64,000 bases of DNA, taken from contig SJOL01008912.1 of assembly GCA_004794785.1 (NCBI GenBank), positions 195,182 through 259,181 of the forward strand. Reading direction: 5' to 3'. Below the pieces are notes generated by a model that searched no databases, was not told where the DNA came from, and worked only from the letters and a program-made list of their open reading frames with translations. This document shows positions 26,801 to 39,000 of this stretch, in pieces. The position numbers were made by a program, and so were the translations under genes. The DNA comes from Opisthorchis felineus. Taxonomy: Eukaryota > Platyhelminthes > Trematoda > Opisthorchiida > Opisthorchiidae. Each line of letters starts with the position of its first letter. Within the stretch, counting starts at the first letter, position 1.

Positions 26801-28617
26801 AATCCATGTCAATAACTCTTCGCAATGATATGTGACTCTGTGAACACTGTGACTTCACAAACACCCATTGAATCCATAGAGATATTGGAGGCGATACGCG
26901 TAGGCTTCTAAAAGCATTGCCTATTAAAAACACAACATATAAACCAAGAATTTTTACAGTAGATACCTCTGTTTATGTTATATTATCCCAATTAACTTCT
27001 CGACCACTAAACGTCATCAAGCACTTATTGGGAAGATAAGGAAACCCATCATTGTACATGCAATGATACCTACCTATATGTAAATTGAAAAGAACAAACA
27101 TCACTAGATATTAGCACAAAACTCATGAGGTCTAGATATAGCTTGAGTAAGCCATCAGCAAGCAGTCAAGACCCCAGAATAACAACTCACGGGGTTTATT
27201 CAAACGGAATAGGTTTTGTATATCAATGAGCCACAGCAGGGTCAGTGGGATAGCCGGTTCTAAATTCTACCAGGAAACAACGTGCTTCTGGTTTGCGGTG
27301 CCAAAATGAACGTCTCCAAAATGTTTAGGAAATTCGTAACCATGCACCTGGAGGACAGGTTTTTAGCACTGGTTGTCCTTTGCACTTGAGAATATTAGGT
27401 AAATTCATCAGAGTTTGCCAGGCCACAAGTTGCATATAGGAGAAACCTTCCAAATGACCCAAACGAAGGAGTACGCACTCTTTGACTGGGCAGGCTGATT
27501 TGAAGGCAGTTACTAAAATTCGGATGCAGTTGCACAACTTTGTGTCCCAGGCCATGATCCCAGTGTGATTTTCTCCTTTCGGCGTGGGTTCCTCGAGAAC
27601 GTTAAACTGAATACTAATTGCAGCATCTTATGTCCCTCCGAGAGGATGAGTATGTGGACGGTTTGGAATTACATTTATGGTCTCGGATAATTTTAGATGC
27701 TACGCCTTTGTCATCTTGGAGTAAACATGGGACGCCGGGTTTGACGCCGGTGGACGCCGGATTACTGGCCTGTACCGCGAAGTAGCTGCATGTCAAGGCA
27801 CCGCAATGCCACCGAAATATACGGTAGGTTCCTCCGAAAACTGAAAACGTCCAGCAGCATTACTCCTGGCTAATGTAGTTTGAGGTATCCGTGGTAGAAA
27901 TGTAATTTTCAGTGGTAACATGTGACCAGAGTAACAAGCAGACAAGAGCGTCAAGGAAACAATAAAGTGCCTAAGCCGCCGCCATCCCCCAAAATTGAGA
28001 ACAACCACTTGTGAAGAAGTTTGGATTAATATAACAACAAATGATAGCTTCAATGTTTCAGGAAGTAAAAGCGTTTAAAAAAGACATTTGATTGCAACCA
28101 ACTTAACGTGACTGTAAACGGCCGCAAGGATTTCGCCGCTCGGCAGAGTTCAGGGCACAACTGCAAGGCGATCACTTGGATGATTATTAATGCCCTGAGA
28201 TTAAAAAAAATGTGCTTTGTACTTCATTCGGCTGGGCTTGCGGGCTCTGTATTCGAGGAGCGAATAAAAATGCCTGACGAAACATATTTTAATGTCCTGA
28301 AGGTTTGCCCAAAAACATTATGATAAGCCTCACAAGTCTGTAGGATTCCCGAAGTACTTTCTCATCAATTCGTTTGTTGTTGGTCGTACTAGCACTTAAA
28401 AGTATCCACTATATAAAGTAGAAAAAGTACAAGCAGGTGTTTGAAAATGGGTGACGAATTTGTAGCGCAGTCTCATGTTATGTCGGTGTGAAAATCATTT
28501 CATTACGTTTGTAAAGTTTCTCCTATCTTCATAACTTTAACCAATTCGTTGAATTCTGGTAGCGTTATCAGTGCAGCTTTGTTGACTGATTAAAATTGTC
28601 TCTTGAAGTCTACTTAC
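23824..28617. other. Intergenic, no assignable gene
   Basis: Several frames of 75-110 codons are present on both strands (for example 25370-25687 and 26074-26358 plus, 24320-24655 minus), but none has a motif, convincing splice sites or a start context that would support it. Three closely spaced GACGCCGG units occur at 27731-27760. Confidence 0.45.
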
Positions 28618-28759
28618 CGAAATGACCACTGTTTCATACAGTTGCCCACATCCTGGCCCAAAATATCGTTGGCGTGCTTCATCGGGCCTTGGCAGCTCAA
28701 TATTTGTTGGATTATCTACGAGCTTAATGGCTCCATGCAACGCATGGAAGCCAGAAGTG
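28618..28759 (-). CDS. Candidate internal exon on the minus strand, unknown product
   Basis: Read on the minus strand, an AG acceptor (GATTAG) precedes 28759 and a consensus donor (TCG then GTAAGT) follows 28618. The 142 bases are open in one frame for 47 codons. The product has the look of a folded domain, with GAIKLVDNPTNIELPRPDE followed by ARQRYFGPGCGQLYETVV. I do not recognise it; it could equally be a fragment of a mobile-element protein. The tract before the acceptor is not strongly pyrimidine-rich. No neighbouring exon was identified. Confidence 0.3.
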
Positions 28760-30216
28760 CTAATCTACTTGTAAGTAGTTCCAACGAGCTAAATGGCATT
28801 GAGCGGACACTGTTTCGTTGATGGTAAGCATTCAAGTATTAGAATCAAAACAAATCATCCCGGTTTATCAGCCTTCTTTTGTGAAGGTGACAGGGCACCC
28901 GAAAAAAGCGAATGGTCCGAAATTATGTCAGTTGCATCCAGCTTAGACATAAGCGGCTACGATTTCGGAATTGGTTGCAGACCAATAGTTTTCGGGTCTG
29001 TAAGATTCCTGCTTAGGCGTGGAGTAATCGCAAACTCCTTATCCAAGCACAGATCTGTGTGATCACAAATCAGTTTTAAAAATCAAGGCTTTCCTGCAAC
29101 GTCTACCAGGGCTTCAGTGTCTCCCTTCTATTGGGAGAAAGCTTTTAAGTATAGTCACTGTCATCCTTATGCGCAACAGGAAATTCTACCAAATATTTAT
29201 CGGATGGGAGGGTGTGTTTAACTTGTTCCGTGTGCGGTTTTTCGTCCAGGGACACCAAAACATGCTTCCAAAATAAACGGCAACAAGGATGCTGAGATGT
29301 GAATTTAGGAATTGCCAACCAACTGTCTTTAGTAGAATGCGAATGTCCCTATGACAGAGTGCTTGCCATCAAACCCAACAAAGGGGTGATTGCATCTGTA
29401 TTTTGCACAACTCATGTACAAAAAGTCATCATATGGAATCGGTACTAATTTTGCAAACCAAGTACATTTCCGGCAAAACCAGCGGCATGTGGCAAGCCCC
29501 CTAGGTTTGGCAATATAATTGCGCCTGATGTAAGGACGGACATAAAAGTTAGGGCTGAATGTTATGAGGTAGCGAGGGGTTTTATTCAGTGGACATCAAT
29601 TTTAATCCTATTAGTATGAAACGGCTAACGCATCGAATAATGTGTTTTAATTGTTTTCCATGTTGTCTTTGCTCGACCATCGGAGAGTAGATTGTGTTGT
29701 AAATCACAAATTCACGTAAAGCGTACCAAAGCAAGAAAACCCCTACGCACTACGCATCAAGTTCTGTACAAATAGGAAAATTTTAAACAAGTGGCATCCA
29801 AGATGAAATTTTGAAAATGCACACAGCATCATGTTTTCATTGTGTACAGTTTGATGCTGCAGACCTTGTAATTTTGAAGGAGATTATCAGGTCAGTATGG
29901 AAGATAAAAGTGATCATCGTGATGGCAGTGACAAATTCCAGACTTGCATTTCCAGTAACCATGTGCTAAAATTGATAAACTAGTCAAATCCATCTGTGGA
30001 CACCGAGCAGTTTACTTTACTGTCATAATAAATCATGCGGATTATTTGATCGTAGCCCATGGTAGGAAGCTCAATGAATGGCTCAGCCACTGTTTGCTTG
30101 TCGCATAACGTCCGAACGTCCCAATGCTTCCCGTGTACACAATTGTGTAAATCGTAACTATTGGTGCCAGATGGCCATGCAATCAGTTGGAAAGCAAATT
30201 TTTTCCTCAAAATAGT
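28760..30216. other. Intergenic, no assignable gene
   Basis: A plus-strand frame at 28793-29062 (about 89 codons) and a minus-strand frame at 29980-30210 are open but carry no recognisable feature. Confidence 0.4.
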
Positions 30217-30400
30217 TTAAAAAGGAAATTCATGCTGGAAAGCGCCCACTTTGCGCATTGATTCGATGTGATCATTGAGCGTTGTAAGCGGACAGTCCGC
30301 AGGTAAGAGCAACTTGTGATTAAACGACTTCTCAACGCTTGCGTTTTCGTATGTAAAGAATGACAGTAATCGGAGATTTTGTCGACTACACGTTTTGTAC
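30217..30400 (-). mobile_element. Possible hAT-type transposase C-terminal relic
   Basis: One minus-strand frame ending in TAA at 30217 reads LRLLSFFTYENASVEKSFN, then LLLPADCPLTTLNDHIESMR. The C-terminal dimerisation region of hAT transposases and their domesticated relatives has a block of the form LLxLxxxNAxVERxFSxxK followed by a variable helix ending near RxIxDHI. The NASVEKSFN core fits well and the helix position is right. The rest of the transposase was not found upstream, where the frame breaks. The assignment rests on a short motif. Confidence 0.35.
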
Positions 30401-30999
30401 TCAGGAGTAATGCGTGCATCACGTTTAGAATTTCACCCAAAATAACACTATTTGGCAAGCCATCAGCCCAACATTGAGCTATTTTTTCTGCTTCGATAAA
30501 GAGTCCCGACCTTCGACAATATAGCTTTTGTCAACTCAAAATTGGACGTGCAGGCAAATGGTACTAAATTTTAGTAAAAGTCTTCATCGACTATTGATGC
30601 CACCGTTGGTTTTAAGCAGCATTATATGCAGAATAACAGAGGCGCATTTCGCCTCGAGTTTGCCGCTTTACACAGTCTGTGGCGGTTTGCTGCTTGGACG
30701 CGCACTTGGGACTCCATGCTACACAAAACAACAAAGCGATATAAGTGGCCCGTTATAAAATGCTTTGTTTGATACGTACAAACTGGTTGCATCTGACACA
30801 CTATGAATAGAACAATGTTTTTATAATATGTGAGCATTGGGGGCCGGAAATTATCAGTCGTCCATATGAGAGGAACATCCTCAAGCAAATAATAATAACA
30901 GATTATTATTGTTAGTGCACAGTAAACACAAAACCATTAACTAAGTTTTGATTCTTCCGAGCTCTGACCCCAAGTTTGGGCCGATGAAATGTGGTGCTA

Positions 31000-31410
31000 T
31001 TATGGGTCTTCAGAGATGGAGAGTATTGGCGGTGTGCTGATTAACCCTAGGCAACTGTGTTTAGAATAGTGCACTCGGATCACTCCGGCGATGATTTTCG
31101 GAAACATATGTTTGCCTAACGCAGATATGGCAATGTCTAGGCTGTCATATTCTAATAAGCCTAGCGTTGGTCCTGACACTATTGGTCTAGCAACGAACCA
31201 TGTGTCAGCAATGACCACTCTGCCTCCAGGAAGTTTTGGTTCTCCTGTTCTACACAACCACATCCCAGATTTGGTGGTAACGGCTGGGCAATTTCCTGAT
31301 TCCTCTGCGGTTGGAATAAATTCTGATCCACGAAAATACAGGGTATTCGAGAGTGGTATCCCATGTGGATTGTCAGAAACCAAGCAGCACATCTGTAGCA
31401 CCGACTTCAT
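31000..31410 (-). mobile_element. Possible retrotransposon protease relic
   Basis: The minus-strand frame is open for about 137 codons and contains FVARPIVSGPTLGLLEYDSLDIA-like sequence in two parts: FVARPIVS, then GPTLGLLEYDSLDIA. Retropepsins of Ty3/Gypsy-type elements end in a similar way (a FxV strand, then LLGLxxCExLxL). The catalytic D-T/S-G is not present; a SDNPHG segment stands at roughly the expected distance. The opposite strand is also open (31091-31549, 152 codons from an ATG), and it is unclear which strand, if either, was coding. I prefer the minus strand because of the protease-like end. Confidence 0.3.
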
Positions 31411-32157
31411 ACACGTGTCGGCATATTTGGGAGAGGGCCTGTTTTACATTCTTGAGTATCCACCAACGCAAGTAAGGCTTGCCACCAAAAGTATATCACA
31501 GACTTTTGGAATGAGGCTGATGTGTCTAATTTGGGGAACGCGATCATAATTTGAATGTTCCCAGAGATTTTGGATCAGGTTGATTCGGTCAACTCCGGCA
31601 ACCCGGTCATCAAAGGCATACACTCAAAGAGGGTGATGCCCAAATTCCGTCAAGGTTTAGTTCGTCAAAGCTAGATGCGTGATATCTTGCAAACGGAATT
31701 GATATTGCTGTTTATTTTATTAGAAAGTTAAAAGGGAGCAGAATGTCGATCCAAAACCAGAATGGAAGAACAAGAAACTTCATTGCACACGTCATTATGC
31801 GAGTCCGAGAAGCAGAAAAAGGGCAGTACCGCATCAGCAAAAAAATATGGCATACGGTAAAGTTTGAAAGGTTGTTGGCATTGGAAACCGTACAGACCGA
31901 TCGCCCGCTGCAGCAAGTTAGCCACTCTTTTGGGTAGGTGGCAGCATGACAACTCTATCAAGATAGTGATAAACAACATCTTTTCGTCTATCAAGCTTCG
32001 CTGTCGAAGAAAAGTGGAGAAAACTAAAAAGCGACTGTGGCGTACCATATATATCATCCTCCCTGAACGATCATCGAAAACCCCAGACAAGTCACACATT
32101 GCGACACGCTCGCCATGATATATGAGCACCTTTATAAATATTTCAGTCTATTTTATG
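31411..32157. other. Unassigned stretch with overlapping open frames
   Basis: Plus-strand (31743-32118, two frames) and minus-strand (31728-32129, about 134 codons) open frames overlap. None is recognisable. The stretch sits between a possible retroelement protease and a dispersed repeat, so it may be further mobile-element debris. Confidence 0.3.
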
Positions 32158-33015
32158 AACACGTAGAGCAGCAGACAAACCCAGCGGTTGCCAGAAAATG
32201 AATGAAAGCTGCCTGTGATTTACGGATGAACTGATGGACACGGTTCTTAACAAAGGTCACCTTTGCGATCCGGTTGTCTGCAAATTCGTGGGTGTACATC
32301 CGGGACCTTTAAGCTGGGTGTATGGCACAAAACCTCCGCCATTTCAAGGGCTCGGAAAATTGATGAGTGTGCTCTCTTATTCATGTAAGATTCGGTACAT
32401 GTTTGTATCTTGGTGCATTCTAGTAAAATAAATTTCCGCAGGGGCAACACAATATATTACTGAGATGGTATGAACATGGTGTGAAGAACCTCAGAGGGAA
32501 TTTAGGAACAACCACGAGCCGCTGCATTACAGGGCTTTGGTTGAGACGTATCTTCGCTTCATCAAATCTATAAAATACTGAACCTAGAGCTGTCATCATA
32601 CAAAATTGTTTCAATCCGTCGAAGATGCAAACAAGTCGAGTGGTTCCATAATCGGTATATATCGAAATTATTACGCCAAACGGCACAATGCCCCGAAGAA
32701 CCTAGTTGACCGTATCCACTTCAACATCAGCTTGACAGGGTCAGCGAATGGCACTTGAGTGTTCTGTCATGAGAACCTTTTTGAAACTTCAGTGATTTTA
32801 GGGTCCACTTCCGCAACCACTGATAAGAATCCGGAGCCGGTCAGCCTCGTGACCCTGGTCAGAGATTTGATTAGCAGTTGAAGACCTTTACTTCGGTTTG
32901 ACTGCTGAATAATTTAGTTCCATGGTCTATATCAACGGATCTGGAATGTGTTCCAAGATTCGTCGGAAAATGCTTTTCTACCGCTGTGGTTGTTACCACG
33001 ACTCCAAGGCAAAAT
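32158..33015 (+). repeat. Dispersed repeat, copy A
   Basis: This stretch is related along nearly its whole length to 49455-50385, in the same orientation. Matching blocks include ACGTA-AGCAGCA at the left end, GTATGGCACAA, GAGCTGTCATC, TTTTTGAAACT, CCGGTCAGCC and CGGTTTGACTGCTGAA. It lacks about 100 bases present in copy B and about 40 more in the left half. From 32234 a plus-strand frame of 65 codons includes CDPVVCKFVGVHPGPL and WVYGTKP, and the same frame is kept in copy B. The minus strand instead has a frame (32420-32686) with FDEAKIRLNQSPV, which resembles the segment before the RNase H domain of Gypsy-type polymerases. The repeat family is unidentified and edges are approximate. Confidence 0.75.
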
Positions 33016-36000
33016 GGCAAGTATAAATCTCAGACCTAAGTTGACGCATAAATTTCCTTTCCTTTGTGACCAGTTGCACTAGGTATGCGAACTTCAGTGC
33101 TTGATAAATCGTGTTTGGGCCGCGCTCGTACGCATGCGGTATAAAATTCACGGTCTTCGTAGTATTGACATGCATATGGAATAGGCAACGCTCAAATTGC
33201 ACAGCGTCATACAGTGTACTATTTCACCTGCCACCTCCCGATTTCCAGGCTTTCAGAATACTTTGACAATGATGGATGTTGTGACTTTATCGGTTCCCGA
33301 CAACACCTATTTTGTTGAGCCAGTCCATCATTCAAGATGCTTACGCTGGTGGTTAGCCCGTCACAATTCCTTCAAAATATGTGTACCTTTCAAATTACTG
33401 TCGAAGCACATGCAACTTCACTCCATTTGCAGACGTACGGCTCCATTTCCACGATGTGACAGGAAATAGGACGCAACATAATTTGTGATCTCTCCCATTT
33501 CACAAACGGTTAACTTAAAGCTGAATTCACCTGATATATCCCCTTTAACATATTTACCCATTTTTACATCATTGCATCACCAGAATTCCTAACCGTACAT
33601 CCAAAGGCGACAACGTCTGCATGGGGCACGGCGTATATTCTCCAAAACTGTACAATATATTCAAAGGTCATTCGTTTCGTTATCATACCCAGCCTGCATC
33701 CATACACTGGTATAGAAAATCGCAATTGTGAATAATTTAGAGCGCAAATCAGTATGGTTTCCGATGATACCAGGTTTTGCACTAGATACCATCGTTTGTG
33801 TTACTTAGATCCCGAAAATCTGCTGTACGAAGATCCACGACGTATAGACTCAGGCTAGTGCAATATTTCAAACATTTCAAACCTTTTTTTCATTGGATGT
33901 TACCATTTCCCCTGCTGAACTTCATCCACGTCAGCATCCACCCACAACCAGGTAGTGGTGGAACAACCACGTCGAAACGCCATGTTTACTACATTGTGAG
34001 GGAGTGTCGCATTTTCGACCGACTGCTTCAATACCTGCACGTGAATTTTCAAATCACTGACTGTATTTGACTTAATGAAGCCGAAAACATAGATTGTATT
34101 CTAATATAGTGTATGGGGCAAGTCCGCTAAATTCAACCACTTAGAACATAAACGATTTGATGCTCGCTAAATTGCTATCGTCATCAGCATCATCGGTTGT
34201 TTTTTGCTGGGGAATGCATGAAGAATGTATATGTAGCTGTAGCGGATTACTTGGGTATCTAAAACACAATCGGCGAATGTTCGGTTAAGTGACATAATCG
34301 TCATGACATTTCTCGTCATTTTGAACGGTTTGATTAGTTCTATAATTTAACAAATATGGGGTCTGTAATGAAACGCAAAAAACTTTCACGGGCCAAATCT
34401 GCCCATCATTTTATGCAACTTTTCACGTGATGCCAGACAGAAGCTGTAGCTGATTTGAAGATGCTTGGAAATCTGATTCAGCACGGCCTATGTTTTATGA
34501 GTAATCGGGTGGTTTTCGAGCTACAACCAACCCTACTTAGTAGATTAGACTATGTAGTCAAAGCATCCTCAATTTAACCACAGTGAACATTTAAAAGACA
34601 ACTTGAGTGTCGTGCCTTACACAATGATGCTGATGGTGCGAGGCCTTTGTTAATTGCAAATCCCACAAACTGGTTTCTTTTATATGTACCCTGAAGCTTT
34701 GCGCGAAACTCGGACGGCATTTGGCACAATAAATCGCAACGTCTGTGTTCGTTTCATTAGTTCATTTGTTCCGATACGTAACATTTTGACTTGGATTCGT
34801 CATTACCTGAGAGTCAATAGTCTGAACATCCACGTTGATGGCATAAATAATCCTCCCCCTGATCATTCGCACAATTCTCAAGTTCTGGAGCTTATTTTGG
34901 TGGGATGCAATCTGTGCAACTGTATATGTTGCCGCTTACGGTTGATGTCAAACACCGTGGAAAGCGACAATATAATAGGTATGAGAAACGGTCCACGCTT
35001 GATTTCGAAAAGGTTACTGGAAAATGAGCTTTCCTTGCCGAAACATCACTATCGAAAACTTTCAGTAAGTTCTCTTTGAACGTGAAAAAGATGTTTGATG
35101 GTAGACATCTAGAAAAGACATGAGGCAAGTTGACCGCAGTTTGTTTTGGGATAACAATGTTGCATTAGATTACGCGTATCAATGTCGCAAAAGAGCAATT
35201 CCCTCCCAGTCCATTGCTCGCATTCATAAACAAACATCGAAAAAATACACATTGTTTAAATGCTGAGCAACAGTGATACGGGAGCTCTTTTGGACCACAG
35301 TTTTATGGGATGGATTCCGGAATAAATATGAAAACGACTCTTATAAAATGTATCTGGCTTTACCATATCCAGTTTAGTTACTTTACGTGGGCTGAGTATA
35401 ATTTCAAGGGTCAATATTAAACGAAGATATAGGCTATGAAATTTACTTCAATCGACAATAACAGTCCAAAAAGAAGTACCTTCCGCCTGTGCTCAATCGT
35501 TTGCATTTTGGTGAAAGTGTACAAATCCCGTTAGCAAACGCCTTTTAAAAGGTACCTTTTCCTGTGATGAAATAAGTGTTTCATGCATCCCGCCCACGAG
35601 AGGTCCGCAAAGTCTGGGCAGATTGACAACGTTCTAGAACTCTGCATGCATGCAGACATCAGATAATCTAAAAGTCAGCGATTTTTTCGGGGAATTAGAG
35701 CAAACGTGCTTAAATGCATGTTCTTCCAAAAACGAAATACCGGAAGCTGAACGGAATGAAAGAAACGTCATCGTATCGCGGCATGTTTCTCCGTCGGTTG
35801 CAATGAATTTAGACGATCGTTACCGAATTAAAAAGAGCAATCGGAAGAATAGTGTTGTAGGTGTACATCTTGCAAGCTCCGAAAACCATATAAACCATTG
35901 ACAGGGATTTTGGGTAGATGAACCAATCTGGCCTATATTACTGAATGAGATTGAAACAACCACCAAAGCCGAAAGAAGGCGAAAGAAAAATTACTGTATT

Positions 36001-39000
36001 TTGGGGGACACTTCTCCTAGTTGTTCACTCACCACCAAAAGACGAAATCGAACATTCTGGCTTTCATGTAGCTGTGTTGTGCGTCCAACTTATGTCACTA
36101 AACAACAACAGAAGAAGGACTACAAATCCGTATTCCGGGTCGAACTTTGCCTAATGTCGTTGAAATTCAAATAGTACAAACTGTTGTCCAGCAATGTGTC
36201 ATTGGATCAATTAACATTTGAAAGCATCTACCCAAACATCGCCTTTATGAATCCATATAGATTGGCTCCTTTGGAAAGCCTTTGCAGACTATTAGATGGG
36301 ATGCTCGTACATTCACCAGAGCTGCATATATGCTACCCATACTTTAAGGTTAGTGGAATCGCGGTTGTGACTCAAGCTTAGGACATACGGAATAGGCCGG
36401 TATTTGATTTTCGGATTCCCAAGTCTTTTTCTGTTGATTGGGGCGCCGATCAATTTTACATAGTTCACGTGAGGCCCTGTAATAGGAAAATTTGAACGCA
36501 CCAAGCGTCCTGCAAATGCGGAATGAAATTTTGCTGTGTATACCTGACAAAGAAACAACAGCAGTAATTACCTACAGGGAAAATCAGCTTGGAAAGATTA
36601 TGCAGATCTCGTAGTTGATTCGAAATTCAGCAGAAGTCAAAATTCAAATGGCCGGACGCATGAAATTGCGGTACAGCTAATATAATGTCTGAAACGTTTA
36701 AAGACTAAAGTTATAGCCTGCACAGATATGTTGCAGCGTTGCGATGACGAAGGCGGCATTATTTTGTGTTTTTGTATTTTGTCAAAGGAAGATACGCATA
36801 ATGTCGTATACCACACAGTAGCATTTAGTTTGGCCACGATTTAAGAGCTCAGTAGAACGCAGTTTCCGTGAAACGTTCGCTCTTGTGGAGCACGTAGAAG
36901 ATACTGATTTTTATGTCAAAACTCAACTCATGCTGACAGAAAACATTATCTGTGATTATAGCGTTTCACCATTCTTATCATGATCCCCCCAAACCGGACA
37001 GCGTTTAACAAAAACGACGTTTCATCTGACGGTCTTCTTTTGATTTCATTGATGACTAGTGAGAAACGCGAGTGAATAGCTTGGAATATACACATATATG
37101 TGCTAGTAGTCCTGCATCAACGGAGTTTCCTTTACGTGATCGCCTGTCAACTTAATATCCAGTGGAGACTTTTTAAATAAATAGGCAAACCTTTGTAAAG
37201 ATTCCTGAGGTATTTATTCTACGTTGATGACATAGTGGAGGAGATTCATTCTGAATCCACACAAATATTGATTATAACTGTTATTCTACATAGGGGTTTG
37301 TGAGGAAAACAGTGTTGTGCATGCGCAACGACGGTAAAACTCCGTTTCATTGCTTCTCAGCATTTTTAAGTAAGTTGTTAAGCAACTGATCAACAAAATT
37401 TTCGAAAGATGTGTCCTTGATTCCAATGATCATTGAGCCCGACCAGTACCATTTTAAAGTAGACGTGCAAAATTAAACGATATAGATCATATAGCTGCTT
37501 TCAGGGCCACGCATATCATATGGCAATATTCAAATTCGGATCTGCATCGCCTGCTGTCCACGTAGGGCAACGCCGTAAACTACATCAATTTCTGGTGCTT
37601 GTCCTAAATGAGAGTTACAGTGCGCACGTGACCATTTTGACATTTTACAAAATTGCGTTAAGTACCGCACGCTAGGTAACCTTGTACTTGTACTCTTTGT
37701 ACTCCATGAACAACCGAGTTTAGCCACGAAAATCAATAGCTACTATGACTGCTTGCTCACATCTTGATTATTTTCAAGGTCGGTTCTTGCAATCATAAGA
37801 GAGAGAATGATGGGCACAATACAAACATAGCCCTTCAGAGCGTGATGTCGGTTTTCGTGAGTGGCAAGGGTTCTCTCAAAAAAGTATTGTAAACCAAGAT
37901 ATTTAGGAGTACCTCATTTGTAATGTAGGCCATGAAATTCGTCTGAGAATTCAAGAAGAAATGAGAGTCCGAACGGCAGTAGCCACGGACATAGAAATTT
38001 GGCAATGTCGCCTAAAAAGCTCTAGATAAAAGGTTTGAGTCCCTAACAAATACGTACCTGCAGTCGCCGAAATCCTTTCAAAGTGGAGCCTCAACAATGA
38101 AAGATTGCTGGGACTGTGATCTGCATAAGCAGTATGCTCTTATTGCACCAACGTTGGTGGAATAATAGACCAGAAAAACACACCTTGTGCTGAGAGCCGT
38201 CCCGAGCAGCTTGGTGAAACGTACATGAAGTACAGTCAAGCAAGGAAAGACAGTAGTCATTCTGTGACGCAGTTTTAAATTATTTACGCTGGAATACTAG
38301 CAAAATATTTATTGCCGATGACCGGGTTCAACCGTTCATGATCTACAAAACCGGTCAGATTTTTGGATGCCATCCTTCAAATCAAAATAAGCGGCTGCCA
38401 ACGCAAGAGTTGCATTCCCAAAACATAGGGTTTTGTAACATCAGGTATTGGGTACACGTTGCTAAATTGACTTCCAGGAACTCCAATGCAGCAGGAATAG
38501 TAGCATGGATATTTTAATTCAATTCTACCTGAGACTACGCGGCTTCACTAACTGACACGCTAATTGATCTATACACCATTTTAAGAACACCCAAACAATC
38601 GGTGATTTCTCGGTTGTACTTACATAGCGTTTGCTACCGTGGTCAAATACGGAGCACATCAAGGCCGAAACCATCAAAACCAATTCCGTCAAAAGTTCAC
38701 AAAAAACATCACGATATACAGAAAAAAGTACTTCTCGAAGCGCGATGACGTCTGAGCATTACACCACGTTTTGAAAAGCTATGCGGAGGGTAGAAATTAT
38801 AAGAATCACGAGTGGGTGACCTTTTCAAACCAGCGCCAAATAAGGTGCCACAGAATTCAACAGCGATATGCTACAAGGAAAAGACTCGCCATATAAAGCA
38901 ATGCCATCCACGAAAATGAGAAGAATTACGCGCCACCTAGCGAACGAGGGATACGTCAACCGGTTACAATGATCCACCTCACATTTGACAGTGTGAGCGT

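Noticed and set aside
27470..27500. Minus-strand CPVKECVLLRLG, like the C2-C3 region of ML proteins
   Set aside because: One residue too long in the loop, no splice sites in phase and no other ML exon on this strand nearby.
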